Positions 47,089 to 57,257 are shown, numbered from the stretch's first letter. The stretch: 64,000 nt of DNA from Acrocarpospora macrocephala (GCF_009687865.1 NZ_BLAE01000004.1:124001-188000); one strand, 5' to 3'. Numbers and translations: made by a program. Notes: generated by a model from the letters alone, not told the origin.

Positions 47089-48519
47089 ATGAGGCGACTG
47101 GCGGCCGTTGCCGCGCTGCTGGCTCTGTGCGCGTGCGGCACGACCGCGCCCGCCCCGGAGACCACGGCGAAACCCGCGGAGATCAACTGGGGCGCGTGCG
47201 AGAAGATCGCGCCGTCAGCGGGCTTCCAGTGCGCGACCATGGAGGTCCCGCTGGACTACACCAAGCCGGGGGGCAAGACGATCGGCATCGCGCTGATCCG
47301 GCTGCGGGCCACCGGGCCCGGCGCCAAGCTCGGCTCGCTGGTCCTCAACTTCGGCGGGCCCGGCGGTTCCGGCGTGAGCACCCTGACGGACGCGGCGGCG
47401 GCGTTCCGCAGCCTGGGCGGGCGCTACGACCTGGTCAGCTTCGACCCGCGCGGGGTGGAGCGCAGCGAGGGCGTGCGCTGCATGGACCCCAAGCCCTTCG
47501 AGGCGTTCCTGCGGGCCGAACCCAGCCTGGACGTAGCCATCCAGACCCGGCTGCTGACCGAGTTCGCGCAAGCGTGCCAGAAACACTCGGGGGAGATCCT
47601 GCCGTACGTGGGGACGCTGAACGCGGTCAGGGACATGGAGATGCTGCGGGTCCGGCTCGGCGATCCGAAGCTGAACTTCCTCGGCTTCTCCTACGGCACC
47701 CACCTGGGCGCGCTCTACGCGACGCAGTTCCCGAAGGTGACCGGGCGGATGGTGCTGGACGCGGCGGTGGATCCGGCGCTGGGACTGCTGGAGCAGTCCA
47801 AGACGCAGGTGAAGGGGTTCCAGCGGGCGTACGAGAACTACCTGGCCGACTGCGCCAGGCAGGACTGCCCCTTCAACGGCAACACGGCCGTGCTCGGCCT
47901 GATCTCCTCGCTGCGGCGCAACCCGCTCAACGTGCAGGGACGGCTGGTCACCGACGACGTGGCCAGGGTCGCCATCGCCGAGGCGCTGTACAGCGAGCTG
48001 ACCTGGCCGCTGCTCACCCAGGCCATCGCGGACGCGATCGCGGGCAACGGCGCGGGGCTGCTCAACCTGTCCGACTCCTACGCCGGGCGCCAGCCGGACG
48101 GCAGCTACAACACCCTGCAGTCGTCGCTGATCGCGATCCTCTGCGCGGACACCACCGACCGGCCCAGCGTCCAGGAGTCGGTCAGCCTGGCCAAGGAGAT
48201 GAGCAAGAAGTCGCCGATCTTCGGGCCCGACGTGGCCAGCGCGGGCGGCTGCAGCGTCTGGCCCACGCGCGGGGAGGACAGCAACAAGCACATCGACGCC
48301 CGCGGCTCGGGGCCGATCGTGGTGATCGGCACGACCAACGACCCGGCCACGCCGTACGAGTGGGCGCCCAAGCTGACCGAGCAACTGGGCACCGGCGTGC
48401 TGCTGACGCTGAAGGGCGAAGGCCACGGCGCGTACGGCCAGAACACCTGCATCGACACACTCGTCGACGCCTACTTCCTGAACGGCAAGGTCCCCGACAA
48501 CGGCACCGTCTGCCCTTAA
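47089..48519 (+). CDS. Secreted alpha/beta-hydrolase, tripeptidyl aminopeptidase-like (S33)
   Basis: 476 aa from ATG 47089 with GAGGGG upstream. Lipoprotein signal MRRLAAVAALLALCACGT (lipobox LCAC). Alpha/beta-hydrolase fold: VPLDYTKPGGKTIGIALIRL, oxyanion region NFGGPGGSGVSTL near 105-117, YDLVSFDPRGVERSEGV, the nucleophile motif GFSYGTHLGALYA, and a C-terminal VIGTTNDPATPYEWA with Asp and GHGAYGQNTC with His. This matches the mycelium-associated tripeptidyl aminopeptidases (SlpD/SlpE, Tap) of actinomycetes, which release tripeptides outside the cell. Two dre-like boxes precede it. Confidence 0.9.
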   Translation: MRRLAAVAALLALCACGTTAPAPETTAKPAEINWGACEKIAPSAGFQCATMEVPLDYTKPGGKTIGIALIRLRATGPGAKLGSLVLNFGGPGGSGVSTLTDAAAAFRSLGGRYDLVSFDPRGVERSEGVRCMDPKPFEAFLRAEPSLDVAIQTRLLTEFAQACQKHSGEILPYVGTLNAVRDMEMLRVRLGDPKLNFLGFSYGTHLGALYATQFPKVTGRMVLDAAVDPALGLLEQSKTQVKGFQRAYENYLADCARQDCPFNGNTAVLGLISSLRRNPLNVQGRLVTDDVARVAIAEALYSELTWPLLTQAIADAIAGNGAGLLNLSDSYAGRQPDGSYNTLQSSLIAILCADTTDRPSVQESVSLAKEMSKKSPIFGPDVASAGGCSVWPTRGEDSNKHIDARGSGPIVVIGTTNDPATPYEWAPKLTEQLGTGVLLTLKGEGHGAYGQNTCIDTLVDAYFLNGKVPDNGTVCP

Positions 48520-49721
48520 GCCATCGGATTGCCCTCGGGAGCCTCGCCGGGACTCGGCCCGGGCAGCCAGAGCACGAACGTGCTGCCCGTGCCCAGCTCG
48601 GAGAAGACCCGGACCAGGCCGCCGTGCGATTCGACGATCTGGCGGACGATCGCCAGGCCGAGCCCGGTGTGCCGGTCCCTGCGGCTGCTAACCCCGCCCC
48701 CGGCGTGCCCGCGCCAGAACCGGTCGAACACCCGATCCCGCTCATCCTCGGCGATGCCGGGCCCGGCGTCCTGGACGGCCGCCCACACCCAGCCCCCGTG
48801 CTCCCCCGCCGCCACGATCACCTCGCTGCCGGAAGGGGCCAGCCGGACCGCGTTGGAGATCAGGTTCCCGATCGCGCGGCGCAGCGCGTCGTGGTCGCCG
48901 ACGGTGGACAGGCCGGGGCGCAGCAGCCGCCGCAGCGTCAGGTTCCTGGCCAGGGCGAGGGCGGCGAACTCCTCACAGGCCTCGTTGGCGATGGCGGCCA
49001 GGTCCACGTCGGCGTCCACGAAGGCGGGGGCCTGGCGGCGGGCCGAGGCGAGCAGGTCCTCGACCAGGCGGGTCATCCGGGTGGTGGCCCGGTCCACGAT
49101 GGCGACCGCGCGCAGCCGCTCCTCGTCGGTGGCCTCCGGCGCGGTCAGCACCGCGTCCAGGTTGGCCCGGATGATCGCCAGCGGGCTGCGCAGCTCGTGC
49201 GAGGCGTCGTCGATGAGCTGGCGCTGGGCCCGGAAGGCGTCCTCAAGACGGCCGAGCATGGTGTCCACGGTCTCGGCCAGGTCGCGCAGCTCGTCCCTGG
49301 GCCCGGCCAGGTTGATCCGCCGGGCCAGGTCGGTGGCCTGGATCTCGGCGGCGGTCCTGGTGATCGACCGGATCGGCCGCAGCGCCCGCCCGGCCAGCAC
49401 CCAGCCGATCACCAGCGCGGCCAGGAAGAGCCCGGCCAGCGTGCCGAAGGAGTAGTTCCGCAGGGTCTCCATGGTGCGCACGTTGACCGCGTTCTCCACC
49501 TCCTCGACCTGCACCACGGGGATCTTCCCCAGATACTCCCCGGACCGGGTCTGGGCCTTGGCGTACTCCACCGTGTACGGCCGCTGCTCGGTGGTCTTGG
49601 ACACCGCGAAGTAGATCGCCCCCAGCACCAGCGCGGCCGAGGCGATCAGCAGCCCGGAGTAGAGCACGGTCAACCGGAACCTGATCGTCTGCACGAAGAG
49701 CCTCATGTCGGTGAGCCTCAC
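48516..49721 (-). CDS. Sensor histidine kinase with HAMP domain
   Basis: 401 aa. TM1 near 12-33 and TM2 near 88-108 flank a short extracytoplasmic loop of about 55 residues. A HAMP linker follows, then the phospho-acceptor LIDDASHELRSPLAIIRANL near 188-207 and a HATPase domain with ALRRAIGNLISNAVRLAP, AVQDAGPGIAEDERDRVFDR and HTGLGLAIVRQIVESHGG. It overlaps the response regulator by 4 nt and is the last gene of the MoxR/protease operon. Confidence 0.93.
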   Translation of the reverse strand: MRLTDMRLFVQTIRFRLTVLYSGLLIASAALVLGAIYFAVSKTTEQRPYTVEYAKAQTRSGEYLGKIPVVQVEEVENAVNVRTMETLRNYSFGTLAGLFLAALVIGWVLAGRALRPIRSITRTAAEIQATDLARRINLAGPRDELRDLAETVDTMLGRLEDAFRAQRQLIDDASHELRSPLAIIRANLDAVLTAPEATDEERLRAVAIVDRATTRMTRLVEDLLASARRQAPAFVDADVDLAAIANEACEEFAALALARNLTLRRLLRPGLSTVGDHDALRRAIGNLISNAVRLAPSGSEVIVAAGEHGGWVWAAVQDAGPGIAEDERDRVFDRFWRGHAGGGVSSRRDRHTGLGLAIVRQIVESHGGLVRVFSELGTGSTFVLWLPGPSPGEAPEGNPMA

Positions 49722-50395
49722 GTGGCCCCCCGCAGCCGGTAGCCCCGGCTGATCACGGTCTCGATCAGCGGGTCGCCCTCCCCGGCCAGCTTGCGCCGGA
49801 GCGTGCCCACGGTCACCCGGACCGTGTTGGTGAACGGGTCGGTGTGCTCGTCCCAGACGTGTTCGAGCAGCTCCTCGGTGGAGACGACGTGGCCTGGCCG
49901 GGTCATCAGGTAGTGCAGCACCCCGAACTCCTTGGGGGTCAGGCTGAGCGGGCGCCCGCCCCGGTAGGCCTCCACCCGCGCGGTGTCCAGGCGCAGGTCG
50001 CCGACCTCCAGCACGGCGGTCCCCCCGGCGGTGTCACGGCGCAGCAGCGCCCGCACCCGGGCCAGCAACTCCGGGAACGCGAACGGTTTCACCAGGTAGT
50101 CGTCGGCGCCCTCGTCCAGGCCCTTGACCCGGTCGTCCAGCCGGTCCCTGGCGGTCACCATCAGGATGCGGACCTGGCCGCCGCCCTCGCCGCGCCGGAC
50201 CGCCCGGCACAGCTCGAACCCGTCCCCGCCCGGCAGGTTCAGATCAAGCAGCACCAGATCGTAGGCGTTGACCTTCAGTTTCTCGTCGGCGGTGGGCGCG
50301 TCGTAGGCGACGTCCACCGCGTAACCGGCCCGGACCAGGCCGACTCTGAGCGCATCGACGAGGTCTTCCTCGTCCTCGACCACGAGCAGCCTCAT
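49718..50395 (-). CDS. OmpR-family response regulator
   Basis: 225 aa. Receiver domain with the acidic pair EDEED near 7-11, phospho-acceptor Asp near 51 in DLVLLDLNLPGGDG, and TARDRL and KPFAFPELLARV. The C-terminal winged helix has LSLTPKEFGVLHYLMTRPGH and TVRVTVGTLRRKL. It pairs with the overlapping histidine kinase. The operon context suggests control of, or by, the periplasmic serine protease. Confidence 0.95.
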   Translation of the reverse strand: MRLLVVEDEEDLVDALRVGLVRAGYAVDVAYDAPTADEKLKVNAYDLVLLDLNLPGGDGFELCRAVRRGEGGGQVRILMVTARDRLDDRVKGLDEGADDYLVKPFAFPELLARVRALLRRDTAGGTAVLEVGDLRLDTARVEAYRGGRPLSLTPKEFGVLHYLMTRPGHVVSTEELLEHVWDEHTDPFTNTVRVTVGTLRRKLAGEGDPLIETVISRGYRLRGAT

Positions 50396-50404
50396 CTATC
50401 GAAC

Positions 50405-51253
50405 CTAGTCCCGGATGATGCGTTCCGCGACCGAGGCCGCCCGGTCCACCGGAATCGCGAACCCGATGCCGATGTTGCCGCCGCGCCGCGACAGGGTCGC
50501 GATGACCGTGTTCACGCCCACCACCTCGCCGCGCACGTTCACCAGCGGCCCGCCGGAGTTGCCCGGATTGATGGAGGCGTCGGTCTGCAGCGCGGTCTGC
50601 CTGCCGCCGTTGCCGAGCTGGACCTCCCGGTCCAGGGCGCTGACGATCCCCGAGGTGACCGTCCCGGCCAGGCCGAGCGGCGACCCGATCGCCAGCACCT
50701 GGTCGCCCACCCGGACGTCGGCCGAGCGGGCCAGCATGGCCGGGACCAGCCCGGACCCCGCCTCCACCTGCAGCACCGCCAGGTCGTAGGCCTCGTCGCT
50801 GCCGATCACCCGCGCCGACAGCCGCCGCCCGTCGTGCAGGATCACGGTCACCGAATCCGCGTCATCCACCACATGAGCATTTGTCAGCACATGGCCGATC
50901 TGGTCGATGGCGAAGCCCGACCCGGAGCCGCTCCCGGCCTCCACCGAGACCACGCTCGGCAGCACCGTCGACGCCGTGCCGCTCAGGCTGCCCGCCGACG
51001 GCAGCGGCCCAGCCGCGGACCGGGGCAACGCCACCGCCCGCTGCTCCTCCCCGGGCCGCCCCGCCAGCCATCCGGCCGCGCCGCCGGCGGCGCCGCCGAC
51101 CAGCAGCGCCACCAGCGTCGCCGACGCCAGCGCCCCGCGCCGCCGCCGCTCCTCCGGCCGCTCAGGTACGGCCCGCGCCACCGGCCGCCACTCGATCGGC
51201 ACCTGCTGGAATCCCGGCCCGCTTGGCGTCCCGAGTCCGATGGGATCTGTCAC
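50405..51253 (-). CDS. Membrane-anchored trypsin-like serine protease (HtrA/DegP type, no PDZ)
   Basis: 282 aa from GTG 51253 with GAGAGG upstream. A cytoplasmic N-terminus is followed by a TM segment (ALASATLVALLVGGAAGGAAGW) and an exported S1C protease domain with the triad His in LTNAHVVDDAD, Asp in EAYDLAVLQV and Ser in INPGNSGGPLVNVRG. No PDZ domain follows, unlike classical HtrA. It lies between the VWA gene and the two-component genes with 9-10 nt gaps, so it is expressed with both. Confidence 0.9.
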   Translation of the reverse strand: MTDPIGLGTPSGPGFQQVPIEWRPVARAVPERPEERRRRGALASATLVALLVGGAAGGAAGWLAGRPGEEQRAVALPRSAAGPLPSAGSLSGTASTVLPSVVSVEAGSGSGSGFAIDQIGHVLTNAHVVDDADSVTVILHDGRRLSARVIGSDEAYDLAVLQVEAGSGLVPAMLARSADVRVGDQVLAIGSPLGLAGTVTSGIVSALDREVQLGNGGRQTALQTDASINPGNSGGPLVNVRGEVVGVNTVIATLSRRGGNIGIGFAIPVDRAASVAERIIRD

Positions 51254-51263
51254 GCGCGCCTCT

Positions 51264-52211
51264 CTAGGGGATGCGGGAGAACCAGAACAAGGATGTTCCG
51301 GCCGCGACCACCGCGCCGAGCAGGCCGAGGCCGACGAACCACGGCCACACCTCCTGCCGCTCGACCCGGAACCCGACCGAGCTGCCGATGTCGTCGTAGA
51401 CGGCCCGCAGCTCGTCGCCGGAGGCGGCCTCATAGAAGCGGCCCCCGGTGGAGTCGGCCAGGTCCTTCAGGGCGGGGCCGTCCACCGGGACCTGGATGGT
51501 GCGGCCGTCCATCTGGATCATGCCGCGCGGCGTGCCGTACGCGATGGTGGAGACCGGCACCCGCCGGGTGGTGGCCTCGCCGACGGCCTCGGCGATGGAG
51601 CGCCCGGTGGTGATCGAGCCGTCCGAGAGCAGCACCACGTGGGCGGGCGGGGGGTCCGCGCCCGCCTGCGCGTCGATCGTGCTGATCGCGTCGAGGGAGG
51701 CGAACACGGCCTCCCCGATGGCGGTGCCCGCGGAGGTGGACAGCCGGTCCACCGCGTCCAGGACGGCCTGCCGGTCGGTGGTGGCCGGGACGGCTATGGA
51801 CGCGTATTGCGAGAACGCCACCAGACCGAGGTTGAAACGAGGGGGCAGCCCCTCGGCGAACCGGCGCGCGGCCTGCTGGGCGGCCGCGAACCTGGTCGGT
51901 TCGACGTCCTCGGCCAGCATGGACGCGGAGACGTCAAAGGCGACGATGACGGTGGCCCGCTCCCGGGGCACCTGGACCTCCGCGGTCGGGCGGGCGAACC
52001 CGATGACCAGCAGGACGAGCATGACCGAGAAGGCGGCGGCCGGAACGTGGCGGCGAAATCCCGGCCCTCTGGGGGCGACGCTGGTGAGCAGGTCCAGGTT
52101 GGTGAAGCGGACCGCGTACTTGCTGCGGCGCAGCTGCATGACCAGGTAGGCCACGACGATCGCGGCCACCGGAATGAGCAGCAGCAGCCACTGCGGCGCG
52201 AGGAAGTTCAT
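51264..52211 (-). CDS. VWA domain membrane protein (BatA-like)
   Basis: 315 aa from ATG 52211. N-terminal TM segments (APQWLLLLIPVAAIVVAYLV and PAAAFSVMLVLLVIGFA), an extracytoplasmic von Willebrand A domain with the MIDAS motif IVAFDVSASMLAED near 88-101, SAGTAIGEAVFASLDAI and VVLLSDGSITTG, and a C-terminal TM (WFVGLGLLGAVVAAGTSLFW). It is the third part of a MoxR-DUF58-VWA system, with an ATGA overlap with the DUF58 gene. Confidence 0.9.
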   Translation of the reverse strand: MNFLAPQWLLLLIPVAAIVVAYLVMQLRRSKYAVRFTNLDLLTSVAPRGPGFRRHVPAAAFSVMLVLLVIGFARPTAEVQVPRERATVIVAFDVSASMLAEDVEPTRFAAAQQAARRFAEGLPPRFNLGLVAFSQYASIAVPATTDRQAVLDAVDRLSTSAGTAIGEAVFASLDAISTIDAQAGADPPPAHVVLLSDGSITTGRSIAEAVGEATTRRVPVSTIAYGTPRGMIQMDGRTIQVPVDGPALKDLADSTGGRFYEAASGDELRAVYDDIGSSVGFRVERQEVWPWFVGLGLLGAVVAAGTSLFWFSRIP

Positions 52212-53107
52212 CCGGCCCCTCCCGCCAGCCGGGCCAGGCGGCGTTGCAGCAGGATGTGCTGGATCAGGTCGCGCAGCCAGTCCCGGTCGGTGCGCAGGGC
52301 CAGATGGGCGGCCCCGGCCCGGCGGATGACGGCGCGGATGCCGCCGCGCTGGGCTTCGGCGGCGGCGGCGTATCGTGCCCGCAGCCGGGCGCTGCCGCTG
52401 GCGATCTCCTGCCGGCGCCCGGTCTCCGGGTCCACCAGGGTGATCACGCCGACGTCGGGCAGGGTCAGCTCGCGGGGGTCGGCGACCTCCACGGCCAGCA
52501 CCTGGTGGCGCACGCCGAGGTGACGCAGCGGGGTCTCCCAGGTCTCGGGAGGGTCCAGGAAGTCGGAGACGACCACGACCAGACCCCGCCGCAGCACGGT
52601 CCGGCGCAGCTGGTCCATGGCGAAGCCGATCCTGGGCACGCCCACGCCGTCGCGGGGCAGCGTCATGATCGTGCGCATTAGCGCCATCAGGTGCGGCCGG
52701 CCGGTCCTGGCGGGCAGCCGCCGGATCGCGCCGGACTGGAGCACGTGCGCGCCGATCCGGTTGCCGGTGCGCTGCGTGAGGAAGCCCACCGAGGCGACGG
52801 CCGCCAGCGCGAGCGCGCGTTTCTCCATCAGGCCGGTGCCGAAGTCCATGCTGGCGGTCGCGTCCAGCAGCACCCACACCTCCAGCTCCCGGTCCGCGAC
52901 CACGTCCCGGACATGCGGCAGCGCGGTACGTGCGGTGACGTTCCAGTCCATCCGCCGCACGTCGTCCCCCGGCTGGTACGGCCTGGCCTCCGCCGGTTCC
53001 GTCCCCGGCCCCGGCAGCAGGCCGAGATGGTCGCCCTGGAGAAGCCCGTCCAGCTTGCGGGTGACGGTGAGTTCGAGCCGCCGCAGCACCTCCTCGGGCG
53101 GTCTCAC
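52208..53107 (-). CDS. DUF58 domain protein
   Basis: 299 aa from GTG 53107, GTGA overlap with the MoxR stop and GGAGGACGCGGC upstream. DUF58 signature: ARPYQPGDDVRRMDWNVTAR near 39-58, then ELEVWVLLDATASMDFGT near 71-88, a VWA-like MIDAS DATASM, and LVVVVSDFLDPPETW. These proteins work with MoxR ATPases and VWA proteins, probably in assembly or metal loading of exported complexes; the client is unknown. Confidence 0.9.
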   Translation of the reverse strand: MRPPEEVLRRLELTVTRKLDGLLQGDHLGLLPGPGTEPAEARPYQPGDDVRRMDWNVTARTALPHVRDVVADRELEVWVLLDATASMDFGTGLMEKRALALAAVASVGFLTQRTGNRIGAHVLQSGAIRRLPARTGRPHLMALMRTIMTLPRDGVGVPRIGFAMDQLRRTVLRRGLVVVVSDFLDPPETWETPLRHLGVRHQVLAVEVADPRELTLPDVGVITLVDPETGRRQEIASGSARLRARYAAAAEAQRGGIRAVIRRAGAAHLALRTDRDWLRDLIQHILLQRRLARLAGGAG

Positions 53108-54087
53108 GCCGCGTCCTCCTGCTGGGTGGGCGCGATCTTGGGCTGCGGGATGGTTCTGAGCAGCTGTTCCACCAGATGGCGGGCGGACATGCCCTCGGCC
53201 AGCGCGTCGAAGGAGAGCACCAGGCGGTGCGCGATCACGTCCACGGCCAGGTCGGCGACGTCGCCGGGGAGCACGTAGTCGCGGCCGCGCATCAGGGCCA
53301 GCGCGCGGGCGGCTGCGACCAGGCCGAGGGTGGCCCGGGGGCTGGCGCCGAAGGCGAGCAGGCGGGTGAGCTCGGGCAGGCCGTACCGGTCTGGGGTTCT
53401 GGTGGCGTAGACGAGGCGGACGGTGTATTCGGCGACGGCGTGGTGGACGAAGACGGTCTCGGCGGTGCGCTGCAGGGCGAGCAACTCGTCCGGGCCGAGG
53501 ACCTGGGCGGCCCGCGGGGGGTCCACGCTCATCCGGTAGAGGATGGCGAGCTCCTCGGACTCGGTCGGGTAGCCGACGTCGATCTTCATCAGGAAGCGGT
53601 CCCGCTGGGCCTCCGGCAGCTGGTAGACGCCTTCGGACTCGATCGGGTTCTGGGTGGCGAGCACCAGGAACGGGGTCGGCACCGGGTGGGTGGTGCCGCC
53701 GATGCTGACGTGCCGCTCGGCCATCACTTCCAGCAGGGCGGACTGCACCTTCGCCGGGGCCCGGTTGATCTCGTCGGCGAGCACGAAGTTGGCCATCACC
53801 GGACCGAGTTCGGTGTCGAAGCTCTCGGTCGAGGGGCGGTAGACGCGGGTGCCGACGATGTCGGAGGGCACCAGGTCGGGTGTGAACTGGATCCGGGCGA
53901 ACGAGCCCCCCGCCACCGCGGCCAGGGTCTCGGCGGCCAGCGTCTTGGCGATGCCGGGCACCCCTTCGAGCAGGCAGTGGCCGCGGGCCAGGATGGCCAC
54001 GAGCATGCGCTCGACCATCTTGTCCTGGCCGACGATCACTCTCTTGACCTCGAACAGCGCGCGTTCGAGCCGCTGGGGCTCGCTCAC
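53104..54087 (-). CDS. MoxR-family AAA+ ATPase
   Basis: 327 aa. Walker A variant LLEGVPGIAKTLAAETLAAV near 35-54, Walker B FVLADEINRAPAKVQSALLEV near 101-121, sensor LVLATQNPIESEGVYQLPEAQ and the C-terminal lid with FGASPRATLGLVAAARALAL. It provides the ATPase of the MoxR/DUF58/VWA module. The start overlaps the stop of the small secreted peptide gene by 4 nt. Confidence 0.93.
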   Translation of the reverse strand: MSEPQRLERALFEVKRVIVGQDKMVERMLVAILARGHCLLEGVPGIAKTLAAETLAAVAGGSFARIQFTPDLVPSDIVGTRVYRPSTESFDTELGPVMANFVLADEINRAPAKVQSALLEVMAERHVSIGGTTHPVPTPFLVLATQNPIESEGVYQLPEAQRDRFLMKIDVGYPTESEELAILYRMSVDPPRAAQVLGPDELLALQRTAETVFVHHAVAEYTVRLVYATRTPDRYGLPELTRLLAFGASPRATLGLVAAARALALMRGRDYVLPGDVADLAVDVIAHRLVLSFDALAEGMSARHLVEQLLRTIPQPKIAPTQQEDAA

Positions 54088-54242
54088 AGTTCGAGGAACG
54101 GGCAGTCATCCACCACGAGCAGCAGCTCGGCCTCCGGCCGCGGCGCGGGTTCCGGCCGCGGCGCGGGTTCCGCGTTCGCGGGCCCCGCGGCCACCAGCAC
54201 GAGCCCCGAGGCGAACGCCGCCGCCATCCAACGAGTAGACAT
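54084..54242 (-). CDS. Small exported peptide heading the MoxR operon
   Basis: 52 aa from ATG 54242 with GGGAAGGGGACCC upstream. A signal peptide (MSTRWMAAAFASGLVLVAAG PANA) would be cut after ANA, leaving about 28 residues: a proline-rich part with EPAPRP twice and an acidic end VVDDCPFLEL. No family recognised. It is translationally coupled (ATGA) to moxR, so it is probably a real gene and a possible client or partner of the module. Confidence 0.6.
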   Translation of the reverse strand: MSTRWMAAAFASGLVLVAAGPANAEPAPRPEPAPRPEAELLLVVDDCPFLEL

Positions 54243-54426
54243 GGGTCCCCTTCCCAAAGCAGCAATCACCCCATGTCAGCAAACCGCCCCGAAAACCCCC
54301 ATAAATCAGCGTTTTACTTTGTCTTTCGGAATCGATCGGTAACTTTCGGTAGATGACGCCGTTCCAGCGCTACCTCGCCGAAGTAGCCGAGCGTCATCCA
54401 TTACCCACCCGGTTCGCCCCGCCCGC

Positions 54427-54876
54427 TCACTCGCCACCGTCGATGCGTTGACCGCCGGTGCCGTCGAACGGGTTGAGAAGTTCGCGGGCGACCTCAGGGT
54501 TGCTCCAGGCCAGTGCGGTGGAGGTCCAGGACCGACGGGCTCGTGCGTAGGGCATCAGTTCGCCGGTGTCGGCCCCAGCCAGGAGATGAGCGAGCAACTC
54601 GCGGACGCACTGCGGGCGCTCGTTCTCCGGCAGCCAGGTCAGCCAGGGCAGATCTTCGGCCAGTGCTTCCTCGGCGAGTGCCTGGTTGGCGCGGGCCACG
54701 ATCGTCATGGACCTGGCCAGAGTGAGCAGCGCGCTGCGCGCGGCTTGATAGCGCTCGTCGCGGACCAGCCAGACGTTCTCGGCGTCCCGGCGTTCAAGCA
54801 GGACGTCGGCGGCGTCCAGTTCGGGAAAGACTTCGTTGCGCTCGCGGGCCAACGCACTGAACGGGAAGGACTTCAT
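54427..54876 (-). CDS. Phd/YefM-like antitoxin-type protein without adjacent toxin
   Basis: 149 aa. The N-terminal third (FSALARERNEVFPELDAADV, LLERRDAENVWLVRDERYQA) follows the Phd/YefM pattern of SELxxN...V..L...DV.L.RRD....L. A helical region of about 90 residues with no recognised domain follows (LLTLARSMTIVARANQALAE, ECVRELLAHLL-like). No toxin ORF lies next to it on either side. A palindrome 22 nt upstream of its start may be its own operator. Confidence 0.6.
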   Translation of the reverse strand: MKSFPFSALARERNEVFPELDAADVLLERRDAENVWLVRDERYQAARSALLTLARSMTIVARANQALAEEALAEDLPWLTWLPENERPQCVRELLAHLLAGADTGELMPYARARRSWTSTALAWSNPEVARELLNPFDGTGGQRIDGGE

Positions 54877-54897
54877 GCTTCCACGATAAGCCAGATG

Positions 54898-54912
54898 TGC
54901 ACCACTAGTGCA
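54898..54912. promoter_or_regulatory. Palindromic operator candidate of the antitoxin-like gene
   Basis: TGCAC CACTA GTGCA, a perfect 5-bp inverted repeat with a 5-nt spacer, about 22 nt upstream of the start at 54876. Confidence 0.4.
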
Positions 54913-54942
54913 ACACTATTCGCGCACTCTTGCCATGAAGAC

Positions 54943-54986
54943 ACGGGTCCGTCCAGGTGGTCTTCAACCCTCCTGGACGGGCCCGT
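54943..54986 (-). terminator. Terminator of glyS
   Basis: 15-bp stem ACGGGTCCGTCCAGG (54943-54957) with CCTGGACGGGCCCGT (54972-54986), one wobble pair, 14-nt loop, starting 9 nt after the glyS stop codon in the minus direction. Confidence 0.85.
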
Positions 54987-54994
54987 GGGGCGGG

Positions 54995-56431
<1,437 letters not shown>

Positions 56432-56458
56432 GCTTAGGGGAATCCCGCAGTCACCCGC

Positions 56459-56752
56459 TCAGCCCTTTCCGTACACCTGCTCGTAGCCGCTGGGCTCGTT
56501 GATCATGAGGGTCATCAGCGGATACATCGCCATCCTGGCCGCGGACAGGGCACGGCGGTAAAAACCCGCGCCGTCCCACTCGCTGACCAGGGCCCACAGG
56601 TTGGGCTCGTCCACCGAGCGGCTCACCTGGCCGCGGACGAATCCGTCCTGGGCGGCGAGCAGATCGAGGATTTCCGCGGCCTGACCGGTGAACTGGTCGG
56701 TCTGCGCCTCGGGCACCGAATAGCGGATCACGGCGAGCATGCGCCCCAGCAT
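56459..56752 (-). CDS. Antibiotic biosynthesis monooxygenase (ABM)-like small protein
   Basis: 97 aa from ATG 56752 with AGGGGGAT upstream; M5 is an alternative start. It has a dimeric ferredoxin-like ABM fold pattern: MLAVIRYSVPEAQTDQFTG, LLAAQDGFVRGQVSRSVDEP and LWALVSEWDGAGFYRRAL. Such proteins act on small aromatic or haem-like substrates or have no known role. It lies upstream of glyS on the same strand. Confidence 0.75.
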   Translation of the reverse strand: MLGRMLAVIRYSVPEAQTDQFTGQAAEILDLLAAQDGFVRGQVSRSVDEPNLWALVSEWDGAGFYRRALSAARMAMYPLMTLMINEPSGYEQVYGKG

Positions 56753-56792
56753 GCCATCCCCCTGGTGGAGTCGCGGCGTTAGGCTCGTGACC

Positions 56793-57197
56793 GTGGCCGA
56801 TACCTCTAAACCCCGCAAATCACCGCACCCGCTGGCCAAGCCCCGGCCGCCGGCCCGCAAGCCCGCGGCCAAGCGTCCGCTGCCGGCGGGGGAACAGTTC
56901 TTCACGCCCGGCTCGACCGGGTTCCGCCGGGCGGTCGAGCAGCGCAGCGCGACCGTGCTGGTGTTTCTTCACCAGCTGCCGCGCTGGGTGGTGCCGGTCC
57001 TGCTGGTCGTGCTGTTGCTGGTCGGATTCGCGGTGGCGGACTGGCGTGGCGGGCTGGCGGTGCTGCCGGTGTTCGGGTTCGTGGCGTGGCTGGCGTACAT
57101 GTCCTGGCCGTCCTTGCGGCCGGGCGGGCGGTTGCTTCGGGTGGCACTGGGCACATTTCTCCTGCTAGTGGCACTCACCCGGTTCGGGGTCATCTGA
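56793..57197 (+). CDS. Small two-TM membrane protein (DUF6703-like)
   Basis: 134 aa from GTG 56793. A basic, proline-rich cytoplasmic head (PRPPARKPAAKRPLPAG) is followed by SATVLVFLHQLPRWVVPVLL, a second segment GLAVLPVFGFVAWLAYMSWP, and RLLRVALGTFLLLVALTRFG. The order LHRLPxWV...WLAYLSWP is shared by a conserved actinobacterial family, probably DUF6703. Function unknown. It is divergent from the ABM-like gene. Confidence 0.65.
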   Translation: MADTSKPRKSPHPLAKPRPPARKPAAKRPLPAGEQFFTPGSTGFRRAVEQRSATVLVFLHQLPRWVVPVLLVVLLLVGFAVADWRGGLAVLPVFGFVAWLAYMSWPSLRPGGRLLRVALGTFLLLVALTRFGVI

Positions 57198-57220
57198 CAC
57201 GGCGGATAAACCGGACAGTT

Positions 57221-57250
57221 TTGACAACCGTTTTCATTTTCCTTCATACT
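57221..57250 (+). promoter_or_regulatory. znuA promoter with Zur box
   Basis: The Zur-type 7-1-7 palindrome TGACAACCGTTTTCA lies at 57222-57236. It overlaps a -35 hexamer TTGACA (57221-57226) and is followed at 17-18 nt by CATACT (57245-57250). Transcription would begin at or next to the GTG/ATG start at 57258-57261, so the mRNA is probably leaderless. Zur with zinc would block it. Confidence 0.75.
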
Positions 57251-57257
57251 CGTAAGC

